Origin: Acidobacteriota bacterium | Lineage (GTDB): Bacteria; Acidobacteriota; Holophagae; Holophagales; Holophagaceae | Length of the DNA: 42,640 nucleotides | NCBI GenBank assembly: GCA_021802985.1 | Contig: JAJZQW010000016.1 | Coordinates: 1-42,640, forward strand | Direction of reading: 5' to 3' | In this document: positions 1 to 7,945 of the stretch, one piece after another | Layout of the letters: the number at the start of each line of letters is the position of its first letter | Position numbering within the stretch: the first letter of the stretch is position 1 | The notes under the pieces: model-generated | What the model saw: only the letters and a program-made list of their open reading frames with translations | What the model was told of the DNA's origin: nothing | Databases searched by the model: none | Program-made: the position numbers and the translations under genes

Positions 1-109
1 TCTTGCCGGTGTAGTAGAGGATGCGCTCCGTCGTGGTCGTCTTGCCGGCATCGATGTGCGCCATGATGCCGATGTTCCGGTAGCGCTCGAGGGGAGTCTG
101 GCGGGCCAC
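1..109 (-). CDS. fusA: Elongation factor G, N-terminal fragment (runs off the window)
   Basis: This is the first 36 codons of the translocation GTPase EF-G; the rest lies beyond the left edge. The reverse-strand translation begins [20 protein letters not shown] and continues with [16 protein letters not shown], the canonical EF-G start including the P-loop (AHIDAGKT) and switch-I region. The start codon is GTG at 109-107, with an AGGAGG Shine-Dalgarno ending 5 nt upstream. It follows rpsL and rpsG in the classical str order, 104 nt after the rpsG stop. A strong hairpin lies in that gap and may tune EF-G expression relative to S7. Identity is near certain; only the N-terminus can be judged. 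Confidence 0.95.
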   Translation of the reverse strand, partial: MARQTPLERYRNIGIMAHIDAGKTTTTERILYYTGK

Positions 110-167
110 TGCGGCCTCCTGGAAAGGTTCAGTACGGAGAAGAGTCGGGATGCCTCAAAGACCTTCA

Positions 168-200
168 CAGACAGGGCCGCCGCACAGGCGGCCCTGTCTG
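168..200 (-). terminator. Perfect 14-bp hairpin between rpsG and fusA
   Basis: CAGACAGGGCCGCC (168-181) and its exact reverse complement (187-200) flank a 5-nt loop. It starts 14 nt after the rpsG stop on the minus strand. No U-tract follows (the minus strand continues TGAAGGTC), so it is more likely an attenuator, processing site or stability element than a full intrinsic terminator. Confidence 0.55.
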
Positions 201-213
201 GTCTGAGGAACTG

Positions 214-684
214 CTACCAGCGGAAGTGCGCGAAGGCCTTGTTGGCTTCGGCCATCTTGTGGACGTCGTCCTTCTTCTTGATCGCGGCGCCACGGAAGTT
301 CATGGCGTCCAGGATCTCGCCCGCCAGCTTGTCGCGCATGGTGCGCTCGCCGCGGGAGGCGGAGTAGGTCTTGAGCCAGCGCATGGCCAGCGACACGCGG
401 CGGTTCTGGGGAACCTCCACGGGCACCTGGTAGGTGGCGCCGCCCACACGGCGGGACTTCACTTCCACCGAGGGCTTGATGTTGTTCAGGGCCTTCTGGA
501 AGGCCTCCAGGGCCTCCTCGCCGGACTTCTTGGAGACGATCTCCAGTGCTCCGTAGAGGATGCGCTCGGCGGTGGCCTTCTTGCCGCGCTCCATGAGGAT
601 GTTCACGAACTTGGAGACGACGAGGCTGTTATAGACGGGATCCGGGAGGATCTCACGCTTGGCGGGTGCGGAACGACGGGCCAT
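214..684 (-). CDS. rpsG: 30S ribosomal protein S7
   Basis: S7 is the primary 16S rRNA-binding protein of the small-subunit head. The 156-aa product starts [16 protein letters not shown] and contains the family-typical [18 protein letters not shown] and [12 protein letters not shown] segments, full length for the family. The ATG at 684 is preceded by GGGGAGG about 5 nt upstream. That Shine-Dalgarno lies in the 12-nt gap after the rpsL stop, so S12 and S7 are probably translationally coupled. Second gene of the str operon rpsL-rpsG-fusA. Confidence 0.98.
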   Translation of the reverse strand: MARRSAPAKREILPDPVYNSLVVSKFVNILMERGKKATAERILYGALEIVSKKSGEEALEAFQKALNNIKPSVEVKSRRVGGATYQVPVEVPQNRRVSLAMRWLKTYSASRGERTMRDKLAGEILDAMNFRGAAIKKKDDVHKMAEANKAFAHFRW

Positions 685-696
685 GGGCTACCTCCC

Positions 697-1095
697 CTAC
701 TTCTTCTTGGCCGGCGCAGCGCCAGCCTTGGGGCGCTTGGCGCCGTACTTGGAACGGGACTGGTTGCGGCCCGCGACGCCGGTGGCGTCGAGGGTGCCGC
801 GCACCACGTGATAGCGCACGCCGGGCAGATCCTTCACGCGGCCGCCGCGGATGAGCACGATGCTGTGCTCCTGCAGGTTGTGGCCCACGCCGGGGATGTA
901 GGTGGTGCACTCGATGCCGTTGGTGAGACGCACACGGGCCACCTTGCGGAGGGCCGAGTTCGGCTTCTTCGGCGTCGTGGTAAACACGCGGGTGCAGACA
1001 CCGCGCTTCTGGGGGCAGGCGTCGAGCGCGGGGCTCTTCGTCTTGTTCTGGAAGGTCTTCCGCCCAATGCGGATCAGCTGATTGATGGTAGGCAC
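697..1095 (-). CDS. rpsL: 30S ribosomal protein S12
   Basis: S12 is the decoding-centre protein of the small subunit. The chosen start is GTG at 1095-1093, giving [15 protein letters not shown], the universal S12 N-terminus. A GGAGG ends 5 nt upstream, which is better than the in-frame TTG at 1107. The product is 132 aa. The [17 protein letters not shown] segment keeps the lysine whose substitution gives streptomycin resistance in other bacteria, and the [13 protein letters not shown] loop also keeps its lysine, so the protein looks wild type. The basic tail ends AAPAKKK. First gene of the str operon, with a recognisable promoter about 110 nt upstream. Confidence 0.97.
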   Translation of the reverse strand: MPTINQLIRIGRKTFQNKTKSPALDACPQKRGVCTRVFTTTPKKPNSALRKVARVRLTNGIECTTYIPGVGHNLQEHSIVLIRGGRVKDLPGVRYHVVRGTLDATGVAGRNQSRSKYGAKRPKAGAAPAKKK

Positions 1096-1206
1096 ACCAT
1101 CCTCCAAGGAAGGCTCCGGTGGATCCGGGCCTGGGCCCGAGAGGTCCCGCGTGGGGACATCGGACGGACAGGAAACGTCGCCGACCCACAGGGCCGGGAA
1201 CCTCCT

Positions 1207-1234
1207 AGCCTATCGAAACGGCGCCGGAAGTCAA
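1207..1234 (-). promoter_or_regulatory. Probable str operon promoter
   Basis: On the minus strand TTGACT (1234-1229), a 16-nt spacer and TAGGCT (1212-1207) resemble a housekeeping sigma promoter (-35 five of six matches; -10 three of six). The predicted start leaves a leader of roughly 105 nt before the rpsL GTG. Confidence 0.5.
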
Positions 1235-1265
1235 CGCATCAAGTGGCGGAGGCGGTCGGGGCGGG

Positions 1266-1529
1266 TCATTTCGCGAGAGGGCAGCCACAGCTTCCGCTCG
1301 CGCACCCGCCGCCAGCGGCGGGGGCCGAGGCCGGCGCAGAGGCGGGTTCGGACGCCGCACCCTTGTACCATCCGCTGCCGTTGAGCGCGAAGGCCGCCAC
1401 CGAAATCTGCCGCTTCATGGCCACCGTGGCCCCGCAGGCCGGGCAATCGTGCGCCTCGGGGGCGGACAGGCTCTCCAGCTTCTCTTCGCGCTGTCCGCAA
1501 GCTTCACACCGGTATTCGTAGAGGGGCAT
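1266..1529 (-). CDS. FmdB-family zinc ribbon protein
   Basis: Small 87-aa protein of the FmdB/CxxC_CxxC_SSSS regulatory zinc ribbon family, usually described as a putative regulator with unknown target. Two knuckles are visible: [12 protein letters not shown] with C8/C11, and HDCPACG with C29/C32, likely binding one zinc. The middle ([20 protein letters not shown]) matches the usual family continuation. The Ala/Ser/Pro-rich linker and the Gly/Cys tail ([12 protein letters not shown]) are variable in the family, and four extra cysteines there are notable. The ATG at 1529 has AAGGA upstream. It is a single-gene unit downstream of a good promoter that overlaps the start of the divergent heptose gene. 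Confidence 0.85.
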   Translation of the reverse strand: MPLYEYRCEACGQREEKLESLSAPEAHDCPACGATVAMKRQISVAAFALNGSGWYKGAASEPASAPASAPAAGGGCASGSCGCPLAK

Positions 1530-1566
1530 GGCATCCTTCTCCTGTCAGGCGCTTCGCTGACCCTTC

Positions 1567-1595
1567 ATTATATTCCGGTTCGCTTATGTCGTCAT
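1567..1595 (-). promoter_or_regulatory. Promoter of the fmdB-type gene
   Basis: On the minus strand ATGACG (1595-1590), a 17-nt spacer and a perfect TATAAT (1572-1567). The -10 lies about 38 nt before the ATG at 1529. The -35 falls inside the first codons of the divergent gene starting at 1586. Confidence 0.55.
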
Positions 1596-2077
1596 CCTCC
1601 CGATTCTTTCCCACGGCCCAGGCCTTCCTGGCGGCGGTGCCCCGCCCGGCGGTGTTGTGTTTCACCAATGGCTGCTTCGATCTCATCCATCCCGGCCATG
1701 TGAAGTATCTGGAGGACGCCCGGGCCCTGGGCGACTTCCTGGTGGTGGGACTCAACGGTGATGCCTCCGTGGCACGCCTGAAGGGCCTCGGCCGGCCCCT
1801 CCAGGACGAGGCCGCACGGGCGGCGGTGCTCCTGGGCCTGCGGAGCGTGGACGCCGTGGTGCGGTTCGATGAGGACACCCCCCTGGAGCTCATCCGGGCC
1901 CTCCAGCCCGACGTCCTGGTCAAGGGCGGCGACTACACGCCCGAGACCGTGGTGGGCCGGGAGATCGTGGAGGCCCGCGGTGGTCGCCTGGCGCTGGTCC
2001 CGTTCCTTCCCGGGCACAGCACCAGTCGCATCGAGGCGCGGATCCACAGCGGACGAGGCGTGACGCTGGAGAAGTAA
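1586..2077 (+). CDS. rfaE2: D-glycero-beta-D-manno-heptose 1-phosphate adenylyltransferase
   Basis: Transfers AMP from ATP to heptose 1-phosphate to make ADP-heptose, the sugar donor for the LPS inner core. The 163-aa protein corresponds to the C-terminal (HldE-C/RfaE2) domain of bifunctional HldE. The cytidylyltransferase-fold signature [20 protein letters not shown] (about residues 30-49) holds the HxGH nucleotide motif, and KGGDY and STSRIEARI match the family. The kinase half is not adjacent, so it must be encoded elsewhere. No Shine-Dalgarno precedes the ATG at 1586, and a TATATT box at 1569-1574 would place transcription start within a few bases, so the mRNA may be nearly leaderless. 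Confidence 0.9.
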   Translation: MSSSSRFFPTAQAFLAAVPRPAVLCFTNGCFDLIHPGHVKYLEDARALGDFLVVGLNGDASVARLKGLGRPLQDEAARAAVLLGLRSVDAVVRFDEDTPLELIRALQPDVLVKGGDYTPETVVGREIVEARGGRLALVPFLPGHSTSRIEARIHSGRGVTLEK

Positions 2078-2110
2078 CCCCGCGGCGCTCCCTTGGCGTA
2101 GGCTAAGCGT

Positions 2111-2142
2111 GCCCACTCAGATGGTGGGCTCCTTCCAAGGAG
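2111..2142 (+). promoter_or_regulatory. Leader hairpins overlapping the Shine-Dalgarno of the outer-membrane protein gene
   Basis: GCCCAC (2111-2116) pairs with GTGGGC (2124-2129). Directly after it, CTCC (2129-2132) can pair with GGAG of the Shine-Dalgarno (2139-2142). A TAGGCT -10-like box lies at 2099-2104, so both would sit in a short leader. Fold predicted by eye only. Confidence 0.3.
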
Positions 2143-2147
2143 GCTTC

Positions 2148-2723
2148 ATGCGCAGATCCACCGCCCTCGCCCTCGCCGTTCTGGCCCTGCCCCTCGCAGC
2201 CCAGGGCATCAACGGAGGCGTCTACACGGGGCTATCCCTGCCCGTCGGGGACCTCAAGGACAAGTCCGACTACGGCACCAACCAGTTCTTCGGCGCCCAT
2301 GTGGGCGGCCACCTGGATTTCGTCATCACGCAGAATCACGAGGTCCGCGCCCACGTGACCTACGAGAAATTCCCCGGTTCCGGCTGGGGTGGCGGCAACG
2401 ATTGGAAGAACGATTTCAGCGCCTTCCAGGTTGGCGCCGATTGGGTCTACCACTTCGAGGGTCCCCGCTCCGGCTGGTACACGGTGGCGGGCGCCTCGAT
2501 CAACAGCATCAAGGACGACTACAGCGGAAACGGCTTCAGCGGGAGCGCCTCCCAGAGCGGCAAGCTGGGCGTCCGCGGGGGCGGGGGCTATTCCTTCACC
2601 CCGAACTTCTCCCTCGAGGGCACCCTCAACCAGATCTTCACGGACAAGAACGGGAACGACGGCTTCGGCTTCGATACCGCCACCTGGGCCCAGGTCAGCG
2701 CGGTCTTCCGCTTCGGACGGTAG
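2148..2723 (+). CDS. Small outer-membrane beta-barrel protein
   Basis: Secreted 191-aa protein, probably an eight-stranded outer-membrane barrel; no specific function is recognised. The N-terminus MRRSTALALAVLALPLAAQG is a clear Sec signal peptide with likely cleavage after AQG or AAQ. The mature part alternates polar and hydrophobic residues (for example VGADWVYHFEG, VRGGGGYSFTPNFSLEG) with many Gly, Tyr and Trp, and it ends AVFRFGR; a terminal Phe within the last strand is typical of barrels. The ATG at 2148 is supported by AAGGAGG 4 nt upstream. It converges with glutamine synthetase and shares a bidirectional terminator with it. An OmpA/OmpW-like porin domain is the nearest guess. Confidence 0.75.
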   Translation: MRRSTALALAVLALPLAAQGINGGVYTGLSLPVGDLKDKSDYGTNQFFGAHVGGHLDFVITQNHEVRAHVTYEKFPGSGWGGGNDWKNDFSAFQVGADWVYHFEGPRSGWYTVAGASINSIKDDYSGNGFSGSASQSGKLGVRGGGGYSFTPNFSLEGTLNQIFTDKNGNDGFGFDTATWAQVSAVFRFGR

Positions 2724-2733
2724 CACCGCACAC

Positions 2734-2773
2734 CGCACAAAAACGGGCCGCGATCGCGGCCCGTTTTTGTGCG
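2734..2773. terminator. Bidirectional intrinsic terminator, 40-bp perfect palindrome
   Basis: Two 20-nt arms (2734-2753 and 2754-2773) are exact reverse complements. Each contains a GC-rich core flanked by A5/T5, so either strand yields a hairpin followed by a T-run. It sits between the convergent outer-membrane protein and glutamine synthetase genes. Confidence 0.85.
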
Positions 2774-2783
2774 CGTTCGGGTC

Positions 2784-4943
2784 CTACAGCAGCGGCGAGA
2801 GGAGCTGCCAGTACTTCGGCAGGGGCCAGAGATCCGCGTCGCAGGCCTCCTCCAGGCGGTCCAGCACCTCCCGGAGCGCGTGCTTCGCCTCGTTCACGCT
2901 GGTCCCGAAGGCCTCGGTGCGGGCGTAGATGCCCTCCACGGCCTCGGCCTCGGCCAGGGCGGTCTTCATGGCCGCCAGACGGGCCTGGGCCTCTCCGGCC
3001 AGGGTGGCCTGAGCCTGGAGGGCCGCCTTCAGGGTCTCGGGCACGGCGATGCCGGCGCTGGCCAGCTTGGCCAGGCTGCCGGCCCGGGCCCCCAGGTCCG
3101 CCGTGATGGAGGGGAGGATCTGGGTCTCGGCCATCTCGCGCAAGACCTGGGTCTCGATGGCGATGGCCTTCTGGTACTGCTCGTGGCGAATGTGGACACG
3201 GGCCTCCAGCTCGTGCTCGCCCAGGATTCCGGGGCGCGAGAAGACGGCCTTCGAGGCGGGCAGCTCCCAGATGGGGAGGGCCGCGACGGTGTCCTTGGCG
3301 TGGGGCAGGCCGCGACGCTCGGCCTCCCGCTTCCATTCCTCCGAATAGCCGTTGCCCTCGAAGCGGATGGCCTTGGTCTCGATGATGGTCTTCTTCACCA
3401 CCCTCATGACGGCCGCCTGATGCTCCTTGCCGGCCTTGAGCTCCGCCTCCAGCTGGGCGTTGAGGCCCTCCAGCGCCTCGGCCACGGCCGCGTTGATCAC
3501 CGTGAGCGGCAGGGCGATGGGCTGGCTGGAGCCGACGGCGCGGAACTCGAACTTGTTGCCCGTGAAGGCGAAGGGGCTGGTGCGGTTCCGATCCGTGGCA
3601 TCCCGCTCGATCATGGGCAGGTTGGCGATGCCCAGATCCAGGATGTGCTTGATGGACGCATCGGCGGCGTCCCCCTTCTCGATGGCATCCAGGATGTGGT
3701 TGAGCTGGCCGCCCAGGAAGACGGACATGATGGCCGGCGGGGCCTCGTTGGCGCCCAGGCGGTGATCGTTGCCGGCGCTGGCGATGGCCGCGCGGAGCAG
3801 GCCGCCATGGGTGTGGATGGCCTTGAGCGTGGCGCTGAGGAAGTAGAGGAACTGGAGGTTCTGCTCAGGCGTGTGGCCGGGCTCCAGCAGGTTGTTCCCC
3901 TCCTCGGTGGCCAGGCTCCAGTTCACGTGCTTGCCGCTGCCATTGACACCGGCGAAGGGCTTCTCATGCAGGAGGATCGCCAGACCGTGGCGTTCACCCA
4001 CGGACTTGAGGATCTCCATGAGGAGCTGGTTGTGGTCGCTGGCGAGGTTGGCCGGCTCGTAGATGGGGGCGATCTCGAACTGGTTCGGCGCCACTTCGTT
4101 GTGGCGGGTCTTGGCGGGAATGCCCAGCTTGAAGCACTCCAGCTCCACCTCCTGCATGAAGCCGAGGACACGCTCTTTGATGCTGCCGAAGTAGTGGTCC
4201 TCCAGCTCCTGGCCCTTGGGCGGCTTGGCGCCCTGCAGGGTGCGGTTCGCAAACATCAGGTCGGGCCGCTGCTGGGCCAGTTCCAGATCCACCGCGAAGT
4301 ACTCCTGCTCGGGACCGCACTGGGCCACCACGTGGCCGGTCGCCACACCGAGGTGGTGCAGCCCTTCCTGGGCCCGGCGGGAGACCACCTCCATGGAGCG
4401 GAGCAGGGGCACCTTGTGGTCCAAGGCCTCGCCGTGGTACCCCACGAAGGCCGTGGGGATGCAGAGGGTCTTGCCCAGCGGGCCTTCCATGATGAAAGCC
4501 GGGCTGGCCGGATCCCAGGCCGTGTAGCCCCGGGCCTCAAAGGTGGCCCGGAGGCCGCCGGAGGGGAAGGAACTGGCGTCCGGCTCGCCCTGGATGAGTT
4601 GGCTGCCGCTGAAGCGCTCGACAACCGTGCCCGGCTCGTCCCAGGCGATGAAGGCGTCGTGCTTCTCGGCCGTGGCGCCGGTCATGGGCAGGAACCAGTG
4701 GGTGAAGTGGGTGCAGCCCTGCTCCAGGGCCCACTCCTTCATGGCCAGCGCCACGCTGTGGGCCACCTCCGGAGACAGCGGCTCACCCCGGCGCAGGGCC
4801 TGCCGGTACGCCTTGTAGGCGTCCTTCTGCAGCCGTTCGCGCATGGTGCGCTCGCTGAAGGTGTTGCAGCCGAAGTACTGGCTGATCCGGGTCTGATCCA
4901 GCCGTGAGATGCTGGATGTGTCGAGCCCATGCGGCTTGGCCAT
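2784..4943 (-). CDS. glnN: Glutamine synthetase type III
   Basis: ATP-dependent synthesis of glutamine from glutamate and ammonia. The 719-aa length is far above GSI/GSII (about 450/350) and matches type III enzymes. The N-terminal region (MAKPHGLDTSSISRLDQTRI, then YFGCNTFSERTMRERL) is the GSIII-specific domain. Catalytic-core motifs include THWFLPMTGATAEKHDAF, NEVAPNQFEIAPIYEPAN, GVNGSGKHVNWSLATEEGNN and FRAVGSSQPIALP. The C-terminus (about residue 570 onward) is a helical, coiled-coil-prone GSIII tail. The ATG at 4943 has AAGGGGGG upstream. It is monocistronic and ends at a bidirectional terminator. No PII or ntr gene lies nearby, so regulation cannot be read from context. Confidence 0.95.
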   Translation of the reverse strand: MAKPHGLDTSSISRLDQTRISQYFGCNTFSERTMRERLQKDAYKAYRQALRRGEPLSPEVAHSVALAMKEWALEQGCTHFTHWFLPMTGATAEKHDAFIAWDEPGTVVERFSGSQLIQGEPDASSFPSGGLRATFEARGYTAWDPASPAFIMEGPLGKTLCIPTAFVGYHGEALDHKVPLLRSMEVVSRRAQEGLHHLGVATGHVVAQCGPEQEYFAVDLELAQQRPDLMFANRTLQGAKPPKGQELEDHYFGSIKERVLGFMQEVELECFKLGIPAKTRHNEVAPNQFEIAPIYEPANLASDHNQLLMEILKSVGERHGLAILLHEKPFAGVNGSGKHVNWSLATEEGNNLLEPGHTPEQNLQFLYFLSATLKAIHTHGGLLRAAIASAGNDHRLGANEAPPAIMSVFLGGQLNHILDAIEKGDAADASIKHILDLGIANLPMIERDATDRNRTSPFAFTGNKFEFRAVGSSQPIALPLTVINAAVAEALEGLNAQLEAELKAGKEHQAAVMRVVKKTIIETKAIRFEGNGYSEEWKREAERRGLPHAKDTVAALPIWELPASKAVFSRPGILGEHELEARVHIRHEQYQKAIAIETQVLREMAETQILPSITADLGARAGSLAKLASAGIAVPETLKAALQAQATLAGEAQARLAAMKTALAEAEAVEGIYARTEAFGTSVNEAKHALREVLDRLEEACDADLWPLPKYWQLLSPLL

Positions 4944-5093
4944 ATGTCCCCCCTTGGACGAAAAAGCATGAATCCATATAAACCTGGACCGATGTCCACC
5001 CCTGAGGGGCAGCCATCGGAGTTCCACACCCACCTGGACCCTGCGATCCGATCTCAGGGTACCGGAACCTGCAGTCCAGTGCCAGCCCCCGGG

Positions 5094-5264
5094 ATGGTTT
5101 CGGAGGCCTGTGAACGGGCGCTCGATCTCCTCGGAAAGCTCCAGAACCGGCAAGCCGGACTCCCCCGTCCCGCCGCCCTGGCCTGGGAGCGGGCGGCCTT
5201 CGACGAGGTGTTCGATCATCCCGAACCGGGTCAACGGATCCGACGGTTCCTTGAGCGGGACTAG
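5094..5264 (+). CDS. Small ORF before nadA, resembling a crotonase C-terminus
   Basis: The 330-nt gap between glnN and nadA holds a 56-codon frame starting MVSEACERALDLLGKLQNRQ and ending RIRRFLERD, with the stop 9 nt before the nadA ATG. The part ALAWERAAFDEVFDHPEPGQ followed by RIRRFLERD resembles the last helices of enoyl-CoA hydratase/isomerase proteins (typically ExxxFxxLFxxxDxxEGxxAFLEKR). By eye this is weak. It could be a real small protein, a decayed crotonase remnant or chance. The ATG at 5094 lacks a convincing Shine-Dalgarno. The remainder of the gap (4944-5093) is the glnN upstream region and shows no other feature. Confidence 0.35.
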   Translation: MVSEACERALDLLGKLQNRQAGLPRPAALAWERAAFDEVFDHPEPGQRIRRFLERD

Positions 5265-5273
5265 AATGAGGGC

Positions 5274-6242
5274 ATGGAACTGACGGCCCCCTACGTCCCC
5301 GACCTCGAAAGCATCCCCGCCGGCATCGACCTGGTGGCGGAGATCCGGCGCCTCAAACGGGACCGGAAGGCCGTCATCCTGGCCCACTACTACCAGGAGC
5401 CGGAGATCCAGGACCTGGCCGACTTCGTGGGGGACAGCCTCCAACTCAGCCAGCAGGCGGCGAAGGCGGATGCCGAGGTCATCGCCTTCTGCGGCGTCCA
5501 CTTCATGGCCGAGACCGCCAAGATCCTGAACCCCACGAAGACCGTGGTCATCCCCGACATGGATGCCGGCTGTAGCCTGGCGGACCGCTGTCCCGCGGAC
5601 CACTTCGAGGCCTGGCTGACGCAGTACCCCGACCACGAGGTGGTGAGCTACATCAACTGCTCCGCCGGCGTGAAGGCGCTCAGTACCGTCATCTGCACCA
5701 GCAGCAACGCCGTGCGCGTGGTGGAGAGCATCCCGAAGGACCGGAAGCTCGTCTTCGCCCCCGACCGCCACCTCGGCAAGTGGGTGATGCAGCAGACCGG
5801 CCGGGATATGGTGCTGTTCCCGGGCTTCTGCATTGTCCACGAGCAGTTCACCGCCAAGCGCCTGGCGGCCTTGAAGGCCCAGCACCCCGAGGCGAAGCTC
5901 ATCGCCCACCCCGAATGCGACGCCACCGTGAGCCAGTTGGCGGACTTCGTGGGCTCCACGGCGGCCCTGCTGAATTTCGTGGCCAAGGACAGCGCCCGGG
6001 CCTTCATCGTCGCCACCGAGGCGGGCATCCTCCATCAGATGCGCCAGCGGCGGCCCGAGGCTGAGCTGATCCCCGCCCCCGCCGACAGCGGCTGCAACTG
6101 CAGCCTCTGCCCCTACATGAAGCTGAACAACCTCGAGAAGCTGTACCTGGCCCTGCGGGACCTGCAACCTGAGATCCACCTGGACGAGGCGGTGCGGCTT
6201 CGCGCCCTCAAGCCCCTGGCGCGCATGCTGGCGCTGGGTTGA
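5274..6242 (+). CDS. nadA: Quinolinate synthase
   Basis: Condenses iminoaspartate with dihydroxyacetone phosphate to quinolinate for de novo NAD synthesis, using a [4Fe-4S] cluster. The 322-aa protein carries the family motifs in order: [37 protein letters not shown] (first cluster cysteine and substrate loop), [25 protein letters not shown] and the C-terminal [15 protein letters not shown]. The ATG at 5274 follows GAGGG closely. nadB and nadC are not adjacent. Length and all key residues look normal. Confidence 0.97.
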   Translation: MELTAPYVPDLESIPAGIDLVAEIRRLKRDRKAVILAHYYQEPEIQDLADFVGDSLQLSQQAAKADAEVIAFCGVHFMAETAKILNPTKTVVIPDMDAGCSLADRCPADHFEAWLTQYPDHEVVSYINCSAGVKALSTVICTSSNAVRVVESIPKDRKLVFAPDRHLGKWVMQQTGRDMVLFPGFCIVHEQFTAKRLAALKAQHPEAKLIAHPECDATVSQLADFVGSTAALLNFVAKDSARAFIVATEAGILHQMRQRRPEAELIPAPADSGCNCSLCPYMKLNNLEKLYLALRDLQPEIHLDEAVRLRALKPLARMLALG

Positions 6243-6278
6243 GCGCGTTAAGCTGACAGAACCCGACACCGAGCCCCC

Positions 6279-7859
6279 ATGTACCGCCACCGCGCCTCCC
6301 GCTACCGTCATCTGCGCCCCGGGCTCAAGGGCCCCACCCGGTGGCAGCGGCTTCAGCAGCGCAGCGGACTCATCCTGCTGGTGCTTGCGGGCCTCGCGAC
6401 GGCGGGTCTGCTTATCGTCGCGCCTTATTATTACGTGGGCATACAAGACTTCGATGCCCGAAATGCCTACGCCGATGCGCATTGGGCTGACTTCGAGGCG
6501 GTGGAACGCCACTGGAAGACCCTGCCCATCCTCCCCTCCGTTCACACGGGGGCCGAGCCAGAGGTACGTCGGTTCCTGACCGACCAGCCCTTGGTCGTGG
6601 CCCTCCTGGACCGCTTCGAGCGGCGGACCTTGTGGGTGCGGAAGGGGAATCACCTGGTGCGGGCACCTGAGGACAGCCGGTCCCAGCTCTACCTCGACTG
6701 GATGAGCCATGCCGAGATGGCCCAGCGCTTCGAGTGGAACCCGCCGAAGAACCAGGACCCCGATTTCGGCAAGGTTGCCACGGTGGTCCTCCTCTCCGAC
6801 CGGTGGCTGGTGGTCAAGCGCTGGCGGCCCGGAGCCCCTGAGGTGGAGCGGGAACTGGAGATCGCCCTGGGTCCTAAACCATCCATTCGCATGGGCTTGG
6901 CCCGAGCGACCGATCTGGCAAGGAAGGACATGTTCGGTCAGGAATGGGGCAGAGCCCCCCACCTCCAGGCCGACCCCTGGCGGCTGGGTTACTACGATCT
7001 GAAGGCCGACATCAAGACCAACGCCTTTGGGGATGGCTGGGATCTGGCCGGCATCGCCTTCGAGAGCGAAGAGTCGGCCTACCGAAAGCTCCTCCAGAGA
7101 CAGTTCTACACCTCGTTCGGCGTGTCCATCCTGATGGGCTTTGCCATCGCCCTGGGCCTGTGGCTGCGCCACCGGGCCCGCCGTCGGGCCGTGCTGGATG
7201 CGGATCGCATGGCCTCCCTCACCCACAGCCTCAAGACGCCCCTCGCCCTGCTGAAGTTCCGTTGCGACTCCCTGCGCCTGGGGCGCCTGAGCCCCGACCG
7301 GGCCGACGAGGAACTGCTCCGGATCGGCGACGAGGTGGACCACCTCACCCTCATCATCGAGAACGGCCTGCGGGTCATCCGGGGGGGCGGATCCACCGGC
7401 CCCCGGAGCCAGGCCACACCCGAGTGGCTGGTGGGCATTGCCGATGACCTGCGGCCTGGCTTCGAGGTGGAGGGACGGGACCTCCAGTTGAATTTGTGCA
7501 GCGAATCCGGCCAGGCTCCCCTGAGTTCCCTCCGGGCCGCCGTGCTCACCCTCCTGGAGAACGCGCTGGGCCACGGACGCGGAACCACAACGCTGGCGAC
7601 CTGGCGGGCCCGACGGCGGTTCTGCATCCAGGTGAAGGACGAGGGCGACGGGCTGGCCCCCCACCAGGTGAAGGCCCTCGGCAAGCCCTTCCAGCGCATT
7701 CGCGAGGCGGGCAAGGAGGGCTTCCTCCGTGACGGCCAGGGCCTCGGACTGAGCCTCCTCGTGCATGTCGCCGAACAGGAGGGCTGGGGCCTCACCTTCG
7801 CCTCGGCCCCCGGCGAGGGCTTCGCCGCCACACTGGAGATCCCTGCCACCCGCGTGTAG
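6279..7859 (+). CDS. Membrane sensor histidine kinase
   Basis: A 526-aa two-component kinase. A transmembrane segment (about residues 30-50, LILLVLAGLATAGLLIVAPY) and a second one near 275-296 bracket an approximately 225-residue periplasmic domain that I do not recognise. It then has a HisKA-like dimerisation domain with LTHSLKTPLALLKF (phospho-acceptor His near 316) and a HATPase with N-box LLENALGHG (about 426), DEGDGL (G1) and DGQGLGLSLL (G2). No HAMP is obvious between TM2 and the H-box. The response regulator starts 86 nt downstream on the same strand, so the two probably form a pair. The signal sensed cannot be inferred. Confidence 0.9.
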   Translation: MYRHRASRYRHLRPGLKGPTRWQRLQQRSGLILLVLAGLATAGLLIVAPYYYVGIQDFDARNAYADAHWADFEAVERHWKTLPILPSVHTGAEPEVRRFLTDQPLVVALLDRFERRTLWVRKGNHLVRAPEDSRSQLYLDWMSHAEMAQRFEWNPPKNQDPDFGKVATVVLLSDRWLVVKRWRPGAPEVERELEIALGPKPSIRMGLARATDLARKDMFGQEWGRAPHLQADPWRLGYYDLKADIKTNAFGDGWDLAGIAFESEESAYRKLLQRQFYTSFGVSILMGFAIALGLWLRHRARRRAVLDADRMASLTHSLKTPLALLKFRCDSLRLGRLSPDRADEELLRIGDEVDHLTLIIENGLRVIRGGGSTGPRSQATPEWLVGIADDLRPGFEVEGRDLQLNLCSESGQAPLSSLRAAVLTLLENALGHGRGTTTLATWRARRRFCIQVKDEGDGLAPHQVKALGKPFQRIREAGKEGFLRDGQGLGLSLLVHVAEQEGWGLTFASAPGEGFAATLEIPATRV

Positions 7860-7945
7860 GGAGCCTTGGAAATTGCAGCCATCTGTTCTTGTCTTTCCCA
7901 GGCAACGCGTGCATCTTGAATAGCCTGATCCTTGAGCGAGACGCC

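Noticed and set aside
226..1521. A 431-codon plus-strand open frame opposite rpsG, rpsL and the zinc ribbon gene
   Set aside because: Antisense shadow of ribosomal protein genes; no ribosome site and no recognisable domain.
4944..5093. Sigma-54 or nitrogen-regulated promoter upstream of glutamine synthetase
   Set aside because: TGGACA and TATATG-like strings exist, but the spacing fits neither sigma-54 (GG-N10-GC) nor sigma-70 promoters.
2784..7766. A 1660-codon minus-strand open frame running from the glutamine synthetase end across nadA and the histidine kinase
   Set aside because: Only the part up to 4943 encodes a recognisable protein. The rest is antisense to nadA and the kinase and stays open because of high GC at third positions.
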